Assembly (NCBI RefSeq): GCF_023703325.1 | Contig: NZ_JAMQGM010000001.1 | Coordinates: 318,612-382,611, forward strand | Direction of reading: 5' to 3' | DNA: 64,000 nucleotides | DNA from: Streptomyces meridianus | GTDB lineage: Bacteria; Actinomycetota; Actinomycetes; Streptomycetales; Streptomycetaceae | In this document: one piece after another, positions 17,248 to 25,969 of the stretch | How positions within the stretch are numbered: the stretch's first letter is position 1 | Layout: each line of letters begins with the position of its first letter | The notes under the pieces: model-generated | Seen by the model: the letters and a program-made list of their open reading frames with translations, nothing else | The model's database searches: none | What the model was told of the DNA's origin: nothing | Program-made: the position numbers and the translations under genes

Positions 17248-20200
17248 ATGCTCGAAGCAACCGACCCCAACGAGCCGTCGGCCGGCGCAGACCGCGCCCA
17301 GAACCACGGCAACGGCTCGGACAGCAGCCCCAGCGACACCCTGCCGCCGCGCCGCCGCCGTGCCGCGTCCAGGCCCGCAGGCCCTCCGGCCGGCGCGCCG
17401 GCCGAGGCCGCGCCGGCCATACCGCCGGTGCAGGCTCCGGCAGCTCCCGCTTCGGTGGAGGCGCAGGCCGCGGTGCCGTCGCCGGTGGAGGAGTCCGCCG
17501 AGGAGGCCGCGCCGCCGGCCCGTACCCGTCGCCGTGCGACCCGCAAGGTGACGGCCCCTGTCGCTTCCCCGGCTCCGGCCGAGGAGAGCGCCGCTGCCGT
17601 CGTCGAGCCGGCCGCGCCCGCCGCCCCGGCTTCGGTGGAGGCGCAGGCCGCGGTGCCGTCGCCGGTGGAGGAGTCCGCCGAGGAGGCCGCGCCGCCGGTC
17701 CGGTCGCGGCGTCGTGCCGCGCGCAAGGTTTCGGCCCCCGCCGGTTCGCCGGCGGCTGCCGAGGAGAGCGCACCGGCCGCCACCGGCGAACCGGCGACCG
17801 GCCCCGCATCCCCGGCGTCCGAGGACATCGGGGAAGCAGCAGTGACCGAGGCATCCGGGACGGAGGCCGCCGAGGCCGCCGGGACCGGGGCTGCCCCGGC
17901 GCCGGATGCCGAGGAGGTTGCGCCGCCGGCGCGTACCCGGCGTCGTGGCACGCGCAAGTCCGCCGCCCCGGCAGCGGCCTCCGCGGAGGCCGCACAGGAC
18001 ACCACCGAGGAGCAGCCGGACCGCGCCGCCGCAGTCACCGTGGCCGACGCCATCGACGCACCGCCGGCCCGTACCCGCCGACGTGCCTCCCGCAAGTCCG
18101 CCGCCCCCGCCGAGGACACGGCCGAGAGCCAGGGCGGCACGCCGGACCGGGCCGCTGCGCAGGAGCCCGCCGAGCCGGCCCGTACCCGCCGCCGTGCGGT
18201 CCGGCCGCCGAGCGCGGTCTTCCAGGCGCCGGTGTTCACCGAGCCGGTGTTCCAGACCCCCGAGACGGCAGCCGCCGCTGCCGCCGCTGAGGCCGAGGCC
18301 CGGGCCGGCGCGGACGAGGACGAGGCGGACACCGCCCCGCGCCGCCGCCGTCGGCGCCGGGAGCCGGCCGAGGAGTTCGCCGAGACCTCGGAGAACGGCG
18401 AGTCCGCCGAGACCGAAGACCGGGCCGACCAGGCCGAGGGCGACGACGAGTCGGGGGACCGCCCGGCCCGTCGCCGTCGGCGTGGCGGGCGCCGCCGTCG
18501 TCGCGGCGACTCCGCCGAAGGCGGGCCGGACCGTCCCGAGGAGGACGGCGGCAGGGCCTCCGGCTCGGCGGAGAACCCGGAGGGTCCCGCGGAGGACGAG
18601 CAGGAGGGCGCCGACGAGGACGAGGGCACGTCCGAGGAAAGCGGATCCTCCTCCAGCAGCAGCAGCAGCAGCAGCAGCAGCCGGCGCCGTCGTCGCCGCC
18701 GCCGTCGCAGCGGCGACGCCGGCGAGACCGCCGAGGCCGGCTCGGACGACCCGGAGCGCACGGTCGTCAAGGTTCGTGAGCCCCGCAAGAAGGAGGAGCC
18801 GGGCACCGGCGCCGACGAGGTGCAGTCCATCAAGGGCTCCACCCGTCTCGAGGCGAAGAAGCAGCGCCGCCGCGAAGGGCGCGAGCAGGGCCGCCGCCGG
18901 GTGCCGATCATCACCGAGGCCGAGTTCCTCGCCCGCCGCGAGGCCGTCGAGCGGGTCATGGTCGTCCGCGAGAACGGCGACCGCACGCAGATCGGCGTGC
19001 TCGAGGACGACGTCCTCGTCGAGCACTTCGTGAACAAGGAGCAGGCCACCAGCTACGTCGGCAACGTCTACCTGGGCAAGGTCCAGAACGTGCTGCCGTC
19101 GATGGAGGCCGCGTTCGTCGACATCGGCAAGGGCCGCAACGCCGTGCTCTACGCGGGCGAGGTCAACTTCGAGGCGCTCGGCATGGCCCACGGGCCGCGC
19201 CGGATCGAGACCGCGCTGAAGTCCGGCCAGTCCGTTCTGGTCCAGGTCACCAAGGACCCGATCGGGCACAAGGGCGCCCGGCTCACCAGCCAGGTCTCGC
19301 TGCCCGGCCGCTACCTGGTCTACGTGCCCGAGGGCTCGATGACCGGCATCAGCCGCAAGCTGCCCGACACGGAGCGGGCCCGGCTGAAGACGATCCTCAA
19401 GAAGGTCGTCCCCGAGGATGCCGGTGTCATCGTGCGCACCGCGGCCGAGGGTGCGAGCGAGGAGGAACTGCGTCGCGACGTCGAGCGGCTGCAGGCGCAG
19501 TGGGAGGACATTCAGAAGAAGGCGAAGAGCGGAAACGCGCCGACGCTGCTCTACGGCGAGCCGGACATGACCGTCCGGGTGGTCCGGGACATCTTCAACG
19601 AGGACTTCACCAAGGTCATCGTCAGCGGTGACGAGGCGTGGAAGACCGTCCACGACTACGTCCAGCACGTCGCCCCGGACCTCACCGACCGGCTGCAGAA
19701 GTGGAATTCGGACGTCGACGTCTTCGCGACGTATCGCATCGACGAGCAGCTCATGAAGGCGCTCGACCGCAAGGTGTGGCTGCCGAGCGGGGGCTCGCTG
19801 GTCATCGACCGGACCGAAGCGATGATCGTGGTCGACGTCAACACCGGCAAGTTCACCGGTCAGGGCGGCAACCTCGAGGAGACGGTCACCAGGAACAACC
19901 TGGAGGCGGCCGAGGAGATCGTGCGTCAGCTGCGGCTGCGCGACCTCGGCGGCATCATCGTGATCGACTTCATCGACATGGTGCTGGAGTCCAACCGCGA
20001 CCTGGTGCTGCGGCGTCTGCTGGAGTGCCTGGGCCGTGACCGGACGAAGCACCAGGTCGCCGAGGTCACCTCGCTGGGTCTGGTCCAGATGACGCGCAAG
20101 CGCGTCGGCCAGGGCCTGCTGGAGTCCTTCTCCGAGAGCTGCGCGCACTGCAACGGCCGCGGGGTCATCGTCCACGTGGAACAGCCCACCGTGCCGGGCA

Positions 20201-20973
20201 ACGGGGGCGGCGGCAAGCGCAAGAAGAAGGGCAAGTCCGGCGGCGGCCAGCCGCAGGAGCCCGTCCACGAGCCCACCCAGGAGACCGCCGAGCCCGGGCC
20301 GGAGAAGGAGACCGAGGCCGAGGTGGCCGCCGAGGCGGCCGAGCCCCGGAAGCTTCCCGAGCCCGAGTTCACACCGGACGAGGAACTGTTCAGCAGCGCG
20401 GAGGAGGCCGAGGCCGCGGCGTCGCGCGGGCGTTCCCGCCGACGGGCCACCCGCAAGGTGTCGGCGCCCGCCGGTTCGCCGAAGGTGTCGGAGGAGGCGG
20501 CCGTGGTCGTCGCCCCCGCCAAGCGCGAACCGGCGGCCGGGTCCGAGCCGGTGACCGAGCCGGCCGCTGCCGCGGAGCCGGCCCCGCCGGTCCGGGCGCG
20601 GCGCCGGGCGACCCGCAAGGTCTCCTCGCCGGCCGGTCCGCCGCAGCAACCTGCCCAGGAGGCCGCCGAGGCCGCGGCCTCGGCCGAGATCGTCGTACCG
20701 GCAGCCGGGCTTCCGGATGCCGAGGAGGCTGCGCAGACGTCCGCCGACGAGGAACCTGCGGCCGAGGCGGGGGAGCCCGAGGAGTCCGCCCCGGCCCGGA
20801 AGACGGCCCGCAAGACCGCCAGGAAGTCCCCGGCCAAGAAGACGGCCGCGAAGAAGACCACCGCCAAGAAGACGGCCGCGAAGAAGACCACGGCCAAGAA
20901 GGCGGCGCAGAAGGAGACGGTGGCGGCGGACCGGTCCGCGGCGTCCGCCCCCGCGCCCGCCGACGAGGCATAG
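17248..20973 (+). CDS. rne: Ribonuclease E/G family endoribonuclease
   Basis: Single-strand endoribonuclease for mRNA decay and rRNA/tRNA processing, 1241 aa from ATG 17248 (site GGGAGA at 17233-17238). Unlike E. coli RNase E, the catalytic core (about residues 560-990) lies between two disordered arms. The core has an S1 domain (SYVGNVYLGKVQNV), the DNase-I-like site with DVNTGKF (Asp near 861) and IVIDFIDM (Asp near 904), and the zinc-link CAHC at 965-968. The N-arm carries repeated R-x-RRR-A-x-RK motifs, a run of 12 Ser followed by 9 Arg, and a perfect internal duplication. The C-arm repeats the motif and ends in KKT/KKA repeats. This shuffled layout agrees with the S. coelicolor RNase ES description I recall, where the arms bind PNPase. 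Confidence 0.95.
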   Translation: MLEATDPNEPSAGADRAQNHGNGSDSSPSDTLPPRRRRAASRPAGPPAGAPAEAAPAIPPVQAPAAPASVEAQAAVPSPVEESAEEAAPPARTRRRATRKVTAPVASPAPAEESAAAVVEPAAPAAPASVEAQAAVPSPVEESAEEAAPPVRSRRRAARKVSAPAGSPAAAEESAPAATGEPATGPASPASEDIGEAAVTEASGTEAAEAAGTGAAPAPDAEEVAPPARTRRRGTRKSAAPAAASAEAAQDTTEEQPDRAAAVTVADAIDAPPARTRRRASRKSAAPAEDTAESQGGTPDRAAAQEPAEPARTRRRAVRPPSAVFQAPVFTEPVFQTPETAAAAAAAEAEARAGADEDEADTAPRRRRRRREPAEEFAETSENGESAETEDRADQAEGDDESGDRPARRRRRGGRRRRRGDSAEGGPDRPEEDGGRASGSAENPEGPAEDEQEGADEDEGTSEESGSSSSSSSSSSSSRRRRRRRRRSGDAGETAEAGSDDPERTVVKVREPRKKEEPGTGADEVQSIKGSTRLEAKKQRRREGREQGRRRVPIITEAEFLARREAVERVMVVRENGDRTQIGVLEDDVLVEHFVNKEQATSYVGNVYLGKVQNVLPSMEAAFVDIGKGRNAVLYAGEVNFEALGMAHGPRRIETALKSGQSVLVQVTKDPIGHKGARLTSQVSLPGRYLVYVPEGSMTGISRKLPDTERARLKTILKKVVPEDAGVIVRTAAEGASEEELRRDVERLQAQWEDIQKKAKSGNAPTLLYGEPDMTVRVVRDIFNEDFTKVIVSGDEAWKTVHDYVQHVAPDLTDRLQKWNSDVDVFATYRIDEQLMKALDRKVWLPSGGSLVIDRTEAMIVVDVNTGKFTGQGGNLEETVTRNNLEAAEEIVRQLRLRDLGGIIVIDFIDMVLESNRDLVLRRLLECLGRDRTKHQVAEVTSLGLVQMTRKRVGQGLLESFSESCAHCNGRGVIVHVEQPTVPGNGGGGKRKKKGKSGGGQPQEPVHEPTQETAEPGPEKETEAEVAAEAAEPRKLPEPEFTPDEELFSSAEEAEAAASRGRSRRRATRKVSAPAGSPKVSEEAAVVVAPAKREPAAGSEPVTEPAAAAEPAPPVRARRRATRKVSSPAGPPQQPAQEAAEAAASAEIVVPAAGLPDAEEAAQTSADEEPAAEAGEPEESAPARKTARKTARKSPAKKTAAKKTTAKKTAAKKTTAKKAAQKETVAADRSAASAPAPADEA
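17449..17518 (+). repeat. 70-bp perfect direct repeat in rne, copy 1
   Basis: Identical to 17629-17698. The offset is 180 bp, exactly 60 codons, so the frame is kept. It encodes the acidic segment leading into an Arg-rich motif. Confidence 0.9.
17629..17698 (+). repeat. 70-bp perfect direct repeat in rne, copy 2
   Basis: Second copy of 17449-17518 within the N-terminal arm of RNase E. Synonymous sites are also identical, which indicates a recent duplication or gene conversion rather than selection on protein alone. Confidence 0.9.
18655..18681 (+). repeat. (AGC)9 trinucleotide tract in rne
   Basis: Nine AGC codons follow three TCC codons, giving a run of 12 Ser directly before nine Arg codons. 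It is a candidate for slippage without frameshift. Confidence 0.9.
20833..20892 (+). repeat. 30-bp tandem repeat encoding the KKT-rich tail of RNase E
   Basis: Two adjacent 30-bp units (20833-20862 and 20863-20892) differ at one base and encode AKKTAAKKTT. They form a lysine-rich, histone-H1-like tail. Confidence 0.85.
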
Positions 20974-20978
20974 GCCGC

Positions 20979-21026
20979 GTGTCCCTCCCCGCACCCGCTC
21001 GAACGAGCGGGTGCGGGGAGGGACAC
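20979..21026 (+). terminator. rne terminator, near-perfect long hairpin
   Basis: A 23-bp perfect inverted repeat (20979-21001 with 21004-21026) starts six bases after the rne stop codon. In RNA the usable loop is about four bases. It separates rne from the rplU promoter. Confidence 0.8.
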
Positions 21027-21031
21027 CCGGT

Positions 21032-21061
21032 TTGACCGGCGCGACCGGGGTTCCGTAACCT
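21032..21061 (+). promoter_or_regulatory. rplU-rpmA promoter
   Basis: TTGACC (21032-21037) and TAACCT (21056-21061) are separated by 18 bp, a good vegetative-type promoter. Transcription from about 21068 would give a leader of roughly 140 nt before rplU. Confidence 0.6.
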
Positions 21062-21101
21062 GGAGCGTCGGCGTCTGTACGCCAACCCCTTGAGCAAATA
21101 C

Positions 21102-21167
21102 CTCCCGGTCCGCCGGGAGAGGCCGCTCGTCCGCACGGATCTCACGGACACCCGTCCGTGTGAGCGG
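21102..21167 (+). promoter_or_regulatory. Structured 5' leader of rplU
   Basis: Two hairpins lie in the leader. The first pairs CTCCCGG (21102-21108) with CCGGGAG (21113-21119). The second is larger: CCGCTC (21123-21128) pairs with GAGCGG (21162-21167) and encloses CACGGAC (21143-21149) paired with GTCCGTG (21154-21160). It could serve autoregulation by a ribosomal protein. No named leader family is recognised. Confidence 0.4.
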
Positions 21168-21210
21168 CTGGCATCACGGGTCCCGTTAACGAGCAGAGAG
21201 TGAGTTCCGC

Positions 21211-21534
21211 GTGTACGCAATCGTGCGCAGCGGTGGTCGCCAGCACAAGGTTGCTGTCGGCGACATCGTCGAGGTTGACAAGATTTCCACCGGCAAGGTG
21301 GGCGACGCGGTCGAGCTGTCGACCCTGCTCGTCGTGGACGGTGACACCGTGACGAGCGACCCGTGGGTGCTCGCGGGCGTCAAGGTCGAGGCCGAGATCG
21401 TGGACCACCACAAGGGTGCCAAGATCGACATCCTTCGGTACAAGAACAAGACCGGCTACCGTCGGCGCCAGGGCCACCGCCAGCAGTACACGGCGCTCAA
21501 GATCACCGGCATTCCCACCCCGGCTGCGAAGTAA
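21211..21534 (+). CDS. rplU: 50S ribosomal protein L21
   Basis: Ribosomal protein of 107 aa that binds 23S rRNA. The family start [14 protein letters not shown] and the terminal [13 protein letters not shown] signature are present. The GTG start at 21211 is preceded by GAGAG. It is the first gene of the rplU-rpmA operon upstream of obgE, a widely conserved order. Confidence 0.98.
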   Translation: MYAIVRSGGRQHKVAVGDIVEVDKISTGKVGDAVELSTLLVVDGDTVTSDPWVLAGVKVEAEIVDHHKGAKIDILRYKNKTGYRRRQGHRQQYTALKITGIPTPAAK

Positions 21535-21547
21535 GGACTGAGGAGAG

Positions 21548-21802
21548 ATGGCACACAAGAAGGGCGCATCGTCCACTCGGAACGGTCGCGACTCCAATGC
21601 CCAGCGGCTCGGCGTGAAGCGCTTCGGCGGTCAGGTCGTGAACGCCGGTGAGATCCTGGTCCGTCAGCGCGGCACCCACTTCCACCCGGGCACGGGCGTC
21701 GGCCGTGGCGGCGACGACACGCTGTTCGCCCTCGCCGCCGGTGCGGTCGAGTTCGGCAGCAGCCGTGGCCGCAAGGTCGTGAACATCGTCCCGGTCGCCT
21801 GA
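21548..21802 (+). CDS. rpmA: 50S ribosomal protein L27
   Basis: The product is 84 aa and its N-terminus [22 protein letters not shown] is characteristic of L27. The flexible N-terminal tail reaches the peptidyl-transferase centre. There is no long cleaved N-terminal extension of the Firmicutes type. It begins 13 bases after the rplU stop, using AAGGA at 21533-21537 or the nearer AGGAG. Confidence 0.98.
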   Translation: MAHKKGASSTRNGRDSNAQRLGVKRFGGQVVNAGEILVRQRGTHFHPGTGVGRGGDDTLFALAAGAVEFGSSRGRKVVNIVPVA

Positions 21803-21829
21803 CGGCTTCCGCGCGATACAGCACCTTTC

Positions 21830-21889
21830 CCGAGGGCGGACCGCCCTTTCCCGTCGCAGCGAGCGGCGGGGAAGCCGGTCCGCCCTCGG
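21830..21889 (+). terminator. rpmA-obgE hairpin
   Basis: A 14-bp perfect stem (21830-21843 with 21876-21889) encloses a 32-nt region that can itself pair. It lies between rpmA and obgE and probably reduces read-through from the abundant ribosomal-protein message into obgE. Confidence 0.6.
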
Positions 21890-21942
21890 CGCGTTCAACC
21901 CTCATCAGCAGTACATCCACGTCAGCACAGCAGGAGGCCCGC

Positions 21943-23382
21943 ATGACCACCTTCGTGGACCGCGTCGAGCTGCATGTCGCCGCGGGTAACGGAGGCCATG
22001 GCTGCGCCTCCGTGCACCGTGAGAAGTTCAAGCCGCTCGGCGGCCCGGACGGCGGCAACGGCGGCCGGGGCGGCGACGTGATCCTGGTCGTCGACCAGTC
22101 CGTCACGACGCTGCTCGACTATCACCACTCGCCGCACCGCAAGGCGACCAACGGCAAGCCCGGCGAGGGCGGCAACCGTTCCGGCAAGGACGGTGCGGAC
22201 CTCGTACTTCCCGTCCCGGACGGCACGGTCGTCCTGGACCGGCACGGCCAGGTGCTCGCCGACCTGGTGGGCGAGGGCACGCGTTATGTCGCCGCGCAGG
22301 GCGGCCGGGGCGGTCTCGGCAACGCGGCACTGGCCTCGGCCCGTCGCAAGGCGCCCGGTTTCGCGCTGCTCGGTGAGCCCGGCCGGGCCGGTGATGTGGT
22401 CCTGGAGTTGAAGACCGTCGCCGACGTGGCGCTCGTGGGCTACCCGAGCGCAGGCAAGTCGTCGCTCATCGCGGTGCTGTCCGCGGCCAAACCGAAGATC
22501 GCGGACTACCCGTTCACGACGCTGGTCCCGAACCTTGGTGTGGTCACGGCCGGTTCGACCGTCTACACCATCGCCGACGTACCGGGCCTGATCCCGGGCG
22601 CGAGCAAGGGCAAGGGCCTGGGGCTGGAGTTCCTCCGGCACGTCGAGCGCTGCTCGGTGCTCGTGCACGTGCTGGACACGGCGACGCTGGAGTCCGAGCG
22701 GGATCCGCTCTCCGACCTGGACGTCATCGAGGCCGAACTCGCCGAGTACGGCGGCTTGGACGACCGGCCGAGGATCGTGGTGCTCAACAAGATCGACATC
22801 CCGGACGGACAGGACCTCGCCGACATCATCCGCCCCGAGCTCGAAGCCCGCGGATACCGCATCTTCGAGGTGTCGGCGGTCTCGCGGCAGGGGCTCAAGG
22901 AGCTGTCCTTCGCGCTGGCCGGTGTCGTTGCCGAGGCACGGGCTGCCAAGCCGAAGGAGGAGGCGACGCGCATCGTCATCCGTCCCCAGGCCGTCGACGA
23001 CGCGGGTTTCACGGTGACCGCCGAGGGAGAGGCGCTGTTCCGGGTGCGCGGCGAGAAGCCCGAACGCTGGGTCAGGCAGACCGACTTCAACAACGACGAG
23101 GCCGTGGGCTACCTCGCCGACCGCCTGAACCGGCTGGGCGTCGAGGAGGAGCTCATGAAGGCCGGGGCGCGCCCCGGGGACGGAGTGGCCATCGGTCCGG
23201 ACGAGGACGCCGTTGTCTTCGACTGGGAGCCGTCGCTCGCCGCGGGCGCAGAGATGCTCGGCCGGCGTGGCGAGGACCATCGCCTCGATGCGCCGCGTCC
23301 GGCGGCCCAGCGCCGCCGCGAGCGGGAGGCCGAGCGGGACGACGCCGAGGCCGCCTATGACGACTTCGACCCCTTTGCGTGA
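21943..23382 (+). CDS. obgE: GTPase Obg/CgtA
   Basis: Ribosome-assembly GTPase, 479 aa from ATG 21943 with AGGAGG at 21932-21937. The Gly-rich Obg fold spans residues 1-158, with several GGxGG motifs. The G domain has G1 GYPSAGKSS at 166-174, G3 DVPGLI, and G4 NKID. The C-terminal OCT domain (about 345-425) is followed by an acidic Arg/Glu-rich tail. From memory, Obg levels affect aerial mycelium formation in Streptomyces. Confidence 0.97.
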   Translation: MTTFVDRVELHVAAGNGGHGCASVHREKFKPLGGPDGGNGGRGGDVILVVDQSVTTLLDYHHSPHRKATNGKPGEGGNRSGKDGADLVLPVPDGTVVLDRHGQVLADLVGEGTRYVAAQGGRGGLGNAALASARRKAPGFALLGEPGRAGDVVLELKTVADVALVGYPSAGKSSLIAVLSAAKPKIADYPFTTLVPNLGVVTAGSTVYTIADVPGLIPGASKGKGLGLEFLRHVERCSVLVHVLDTATLESERDPLSDLDVIEAELAEYGGLDDRPRIVVLNKIDIPDGQDLADIIRPELEARGYRIFEVSAVSRQGLKELSFALAGVVAEARAAKPKEEATRIVIRPQAVDDAGFTVTAEGEALFRVRGEKPERWVRQTDFNNDEAVGYLADRLNRLGVEEELMKAGARPGDGVAIGPDEDAVVFDWEPSLAAGAEMLGRRGEDHRLDAPRPAAQRRREREAERDDAEAAYDDFDPFA

Positions 23383-23420
23383 GCGGATGAACGGCGGGCC
23401 GGCTCCGGTTCCACCGCGCT

Positions 23421-23472
23421 GAACGGCTCGGGCCCCGAAGGCAGTTGACTGCCTTCGGGGCCCGAGCCGTTC
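23421..23472. terminator. Bidirectional terminator between obgE and the TagF-like gene
   Basis: A 24-bp perfect inverted repeat (23421-23444 and 23449-23472) with a 4-nt TTGA loop lies between two convergent genes. It would work on both strands. Confidence 0.85.
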
Positions 23473-23484
23473 ACGGTGCCGGTG

Positions 23485-25593
23485 CTAGGCGTTGACCGCG
23501 TCCTCCTCGGTGGAGGCGGTCGGGTCCGTGGCGGAGGTGTGGGGATCGAGCTCCAGCTCCTCGGCGGCGTCCTCGACCTCGCGCTGCCCGGGAACCTCGG
23601 AGGACTGGCGTGCCTCCATCCGGGCGCGCCGGGCGTCGGCCTCCGCGCACAGGGCCCGCGTCGCCGCGTCGAAGCGCACCAGCGACGGCGGGTCGGACGG
23701 GCCGAGCAGGTGCTCCTTGAGCTCCTTGCGAGCCCCGGCGTGGTCGTCCTTGCCGGGGTTGCGCACCAGATCGAGGAGCCCCGGGACACCGGTCGCCTTG
23801 GGGTCGAGGATGGTCGCGGCGCGGACGGTGGGGAAGTTCGCCCGGAAGTCGTCCTCGGACAGGCCGCTGGTGTTGGCGACCGCGTAAGGCTTCTCGCTGG
23901 TCAGATAATCCGAGACCACGCTGGACACGTCGCTGATCAGCAGGTCCGCCTGGTTGAAGCAGGTGTAGATGCCGGGCCGGGCGGATGTGATGATCAGGTG
24001 TTCCCACTCCGGGTACGAGGCCCAGTAGGCCTCCTCCCATGCGGCCGTGGCGGCGGCCACCATCCCGGCCCGGTCCTCCTCGGGGGCGCTCTGGAGCATC
24101 ATCCGCTCGGCCTCGTCGGCGCTGGTGCGGAACGTCGTGCTGGTGAGCCGGTCCAGGTCGGCGGCGCGGCGGTGGCGCTCGGCCACGGCGGACACGTCCG
24201 GGCGTTCGCCGCTGCGCCGGGCGTTGGCGGCGACGATCATCTCCTGGATGCGCTGGTTGGCGCGGCCCGCGCGGGGATCGACCGAACCGGTCATCGGGTG
24301 AGGCTTGTAGAGCAGGCGGACCTTCGGGTCGGCCAGCAGTTCGCGGACGATGTTCTCGCCCGCCAGGATCACCGAGGTGTTGCCCGGGTCGTTCGTCCAG
24401 CCCTCCCAGGTGGGGGCGTAGAGAACGGTGGTGATGCCGTCCGCGGCCGGCGGCCCGGCGTAGGGCCGGATGGGCGCCAGCTGCGGGCGGCCGACCTCGA
24501 CGACGTCGCGGTCGTCGACGCCGATGTCGGCGAGCTGGTAGCGCTCGCGGGCGGCCGGGCCCGCGACCCACACCTCGTCGTACGCCTTGGCGTACGGGTT
24601 GCAGCTGGAGAGCTTGTCGCTCTCGCCGTGGTTGATGAAGGCGTGCTTGATCGAAGGAATGCGCAGCACCTGGGAGGTCTTGCCGGAGTTCGCCGGGTGC
24701 AGCATCGCCTTGAGCGTGGAGTGCTCGAGGTTCATCAGGTGGGCGACCTTCGGGATGCACAGGATCGGGACGTCCGTCGCCTCGATTTTCTGCACCATGA
24801 ACCGCTCACGGAGCACGATGACGGGCCGGTCCAGCTCGGCGAGCGTGGAGAGCCACATGTTGGCCTGGTACGCGGACGTGGTGCCGCCGGAGAAGTACAT
24901 GCCGACCGTCGGCCGGTAGGACGCCAGCCACTCGTTGAGCCACTGGATGGCTGCCTGCTCGTTCGCCGTCCGCTTGCCCGGGAGCAGCCAGGTGCCGAGG
25001 TGGATCATGCCGCCGAGCAGCAGGGCCAGCGAGATGCCCAGGCCGACGCCGCCCCAGACGGCCTCGGTGGTGACGGAGCTGATCAGCAGGCCCGTGGTGG
25101 AGGGGACCGCGAAGGTCAGCAACCGGTGGCCGGCACGGCGGGCCAGCATGCGCGGGGGAGCGGGGGAGAGCTCCAGGCCGCTGGTGTCGATGTTGCGCGT
25201 GACGATGGGCAGCGTGCGGCTGCGGCGCACCAGGACCGCCATGGCCTGACAGGCGAAGTGCAGGGCGTAGAACGCGAGGAGGGCGATGGTGAGCGGTGAC
25301 TGCTCGTGCAGCGGATTGACACCCGGGATGCGGAGCAGCCCGACGAGGATCAGCATGTCCCGCAGAAGCTGCCGGACGGTGACGTCGAAGCGGACCTTGC
25401 CCAGCAGCGCGAGCAGGCCGGGCTGGCGGTGCTGGAGATGGAGGTCGAGCGCGAGGCCCGCCGCCGAAGCGGTGACGAAGAGTGGCACGTTGGGCAGCAA
25501 CGCGCCCGCGAGTTGGGCCGTGAAGGCCGCGAACATCGCGAGCAGCGCACAGAGCTGCACGATGCGGCGGGGGGCGAGTCCGGCTGAGGGCAC
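23485..25593 (-). CDS. CDP-glycerol glycerophosphotransferase-like wall-polymer synthase (TagF family)
   Basis: The product is 702 aa from a GTG at 25593 with AGGAG eight bases upstream (CTCCT at 25602-25606 on the plus strand). The N-terminal 230 residues hold about six transmembrane helices, a departure from the soluble Bacillus TagF. The C-terminal part has the TagF signatures: NHGESDK with H322, LLYKPHP with H432, and ISDVSSVVSDYL near residue 555. Such enzymes polymerise polyol- or sugar-phosphate units from CDP-activated donors. From memory, genes at this same obgE-proB position in S. coelicolor make a spore-envelope glycopolymer and interact with MreBCD, so a spore-wall role is inferred. 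The tail is acidic. Confidence 0.85.
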   Translation of the reverse strand: MPSAGLAPRRIVQLCALLAMFAAFTAQLAGALLPNVPLFVTASAAGLALDLHLQHRQPGLLALLGKVRFDVTVRQLLRDMLILVGLLRIPGVNPLHEQSPLTIALLAFYALHFACQAMAVLVRRSRTLPIVTRNIDTSGLELSPAPPRMLARRAGHRLLTFAVPSTTGLLISSVTTEAVWGGVGLGISLALLLGGMIHLGTWLLPGKRTANEQAAIQWLNEWLASYRPTVGMYFSGGTTSAYQANMWLSTLAELDRPVIVLRERFMVQKIEATDVPILCIPKVAHLMNLEHSTLKAMLHPANSGKTSQVLRIPSIKHAFINHGESDKLSSCNPYAKAYDEVWVAGPAARERYQLADIGVDDRDVVEVGRPQLAPIRPYAGPPAADGITTVLYAPTWEGWTNDPGNTSVILAGENIVRELLADPKVRLLYKPHPMTGSVDPRAGRANQRIQEMIVAANARRSGERPDVSAVAERHRRAADLDRLTSTTFRTSADEAERMMLQSAPEEDRAGMVAAATAAWEEAYWASYPEWEHLIITSARPGIYTCFNQADLLISDVSSVVSDYLTSEKPYAVANTSGLSEDDFRANFPTVRAATILDPKATGVPGLLDLVRNPGKDDHAGARKELKEHLLGPSDPPSLVRFDAATRALCAEADARRARMEARQSSEVPGQREVEDAAEELELDPHTSATDPTASTEEDAVNA

Positions 25594-25969
25594 GGGCTGG
25601 GCTCCTGGCGGGAGACGTACGGACGGGGGACGGACCGGGGCCCGGGCGCGATGCCTCGCAGGTGGACGGCGGGGCGCGGGTCGCGGGACGCGTCGGAGCA
25701 GCCGGATCGGGCGGCGCCGACGCCAGGTCGACCACTGACCGTATGATGCGCGCCGCCCCCGTGACAATCTGCGGTGACAGCAATCACCTGCAATGCGGTC
25801 AAAGGCGGTAGGGCGGGTTGCGCCGTGTGCAGCAGCCGGATGCCCCGGCGGCCGGGGCCGTCCGCCGATCGGGACGCCGGCACCGGAGTCCGCGCGCTGA
25901 CGTAGATTGCCAGCGAGGGGACGCCTCACGGCGGCCCGGAACAGCGCTGGGTCGAACAAGGGGACGTAC

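Noticed and set aside
13860..19049. A 1729-codon minus-strand open frame across the radical SAM genes and rne
   Set aside because: It is antisense to well-supported genes, with Ser/Arg low complexity mirroring the rne arms. No start context or family match.
16567..20994. A 1475-codon minus-strand open frame over rne
   Set aside because: Gly/Arg/Leu-rich antisense product of RNase E repeats; not a protein-like sequence.
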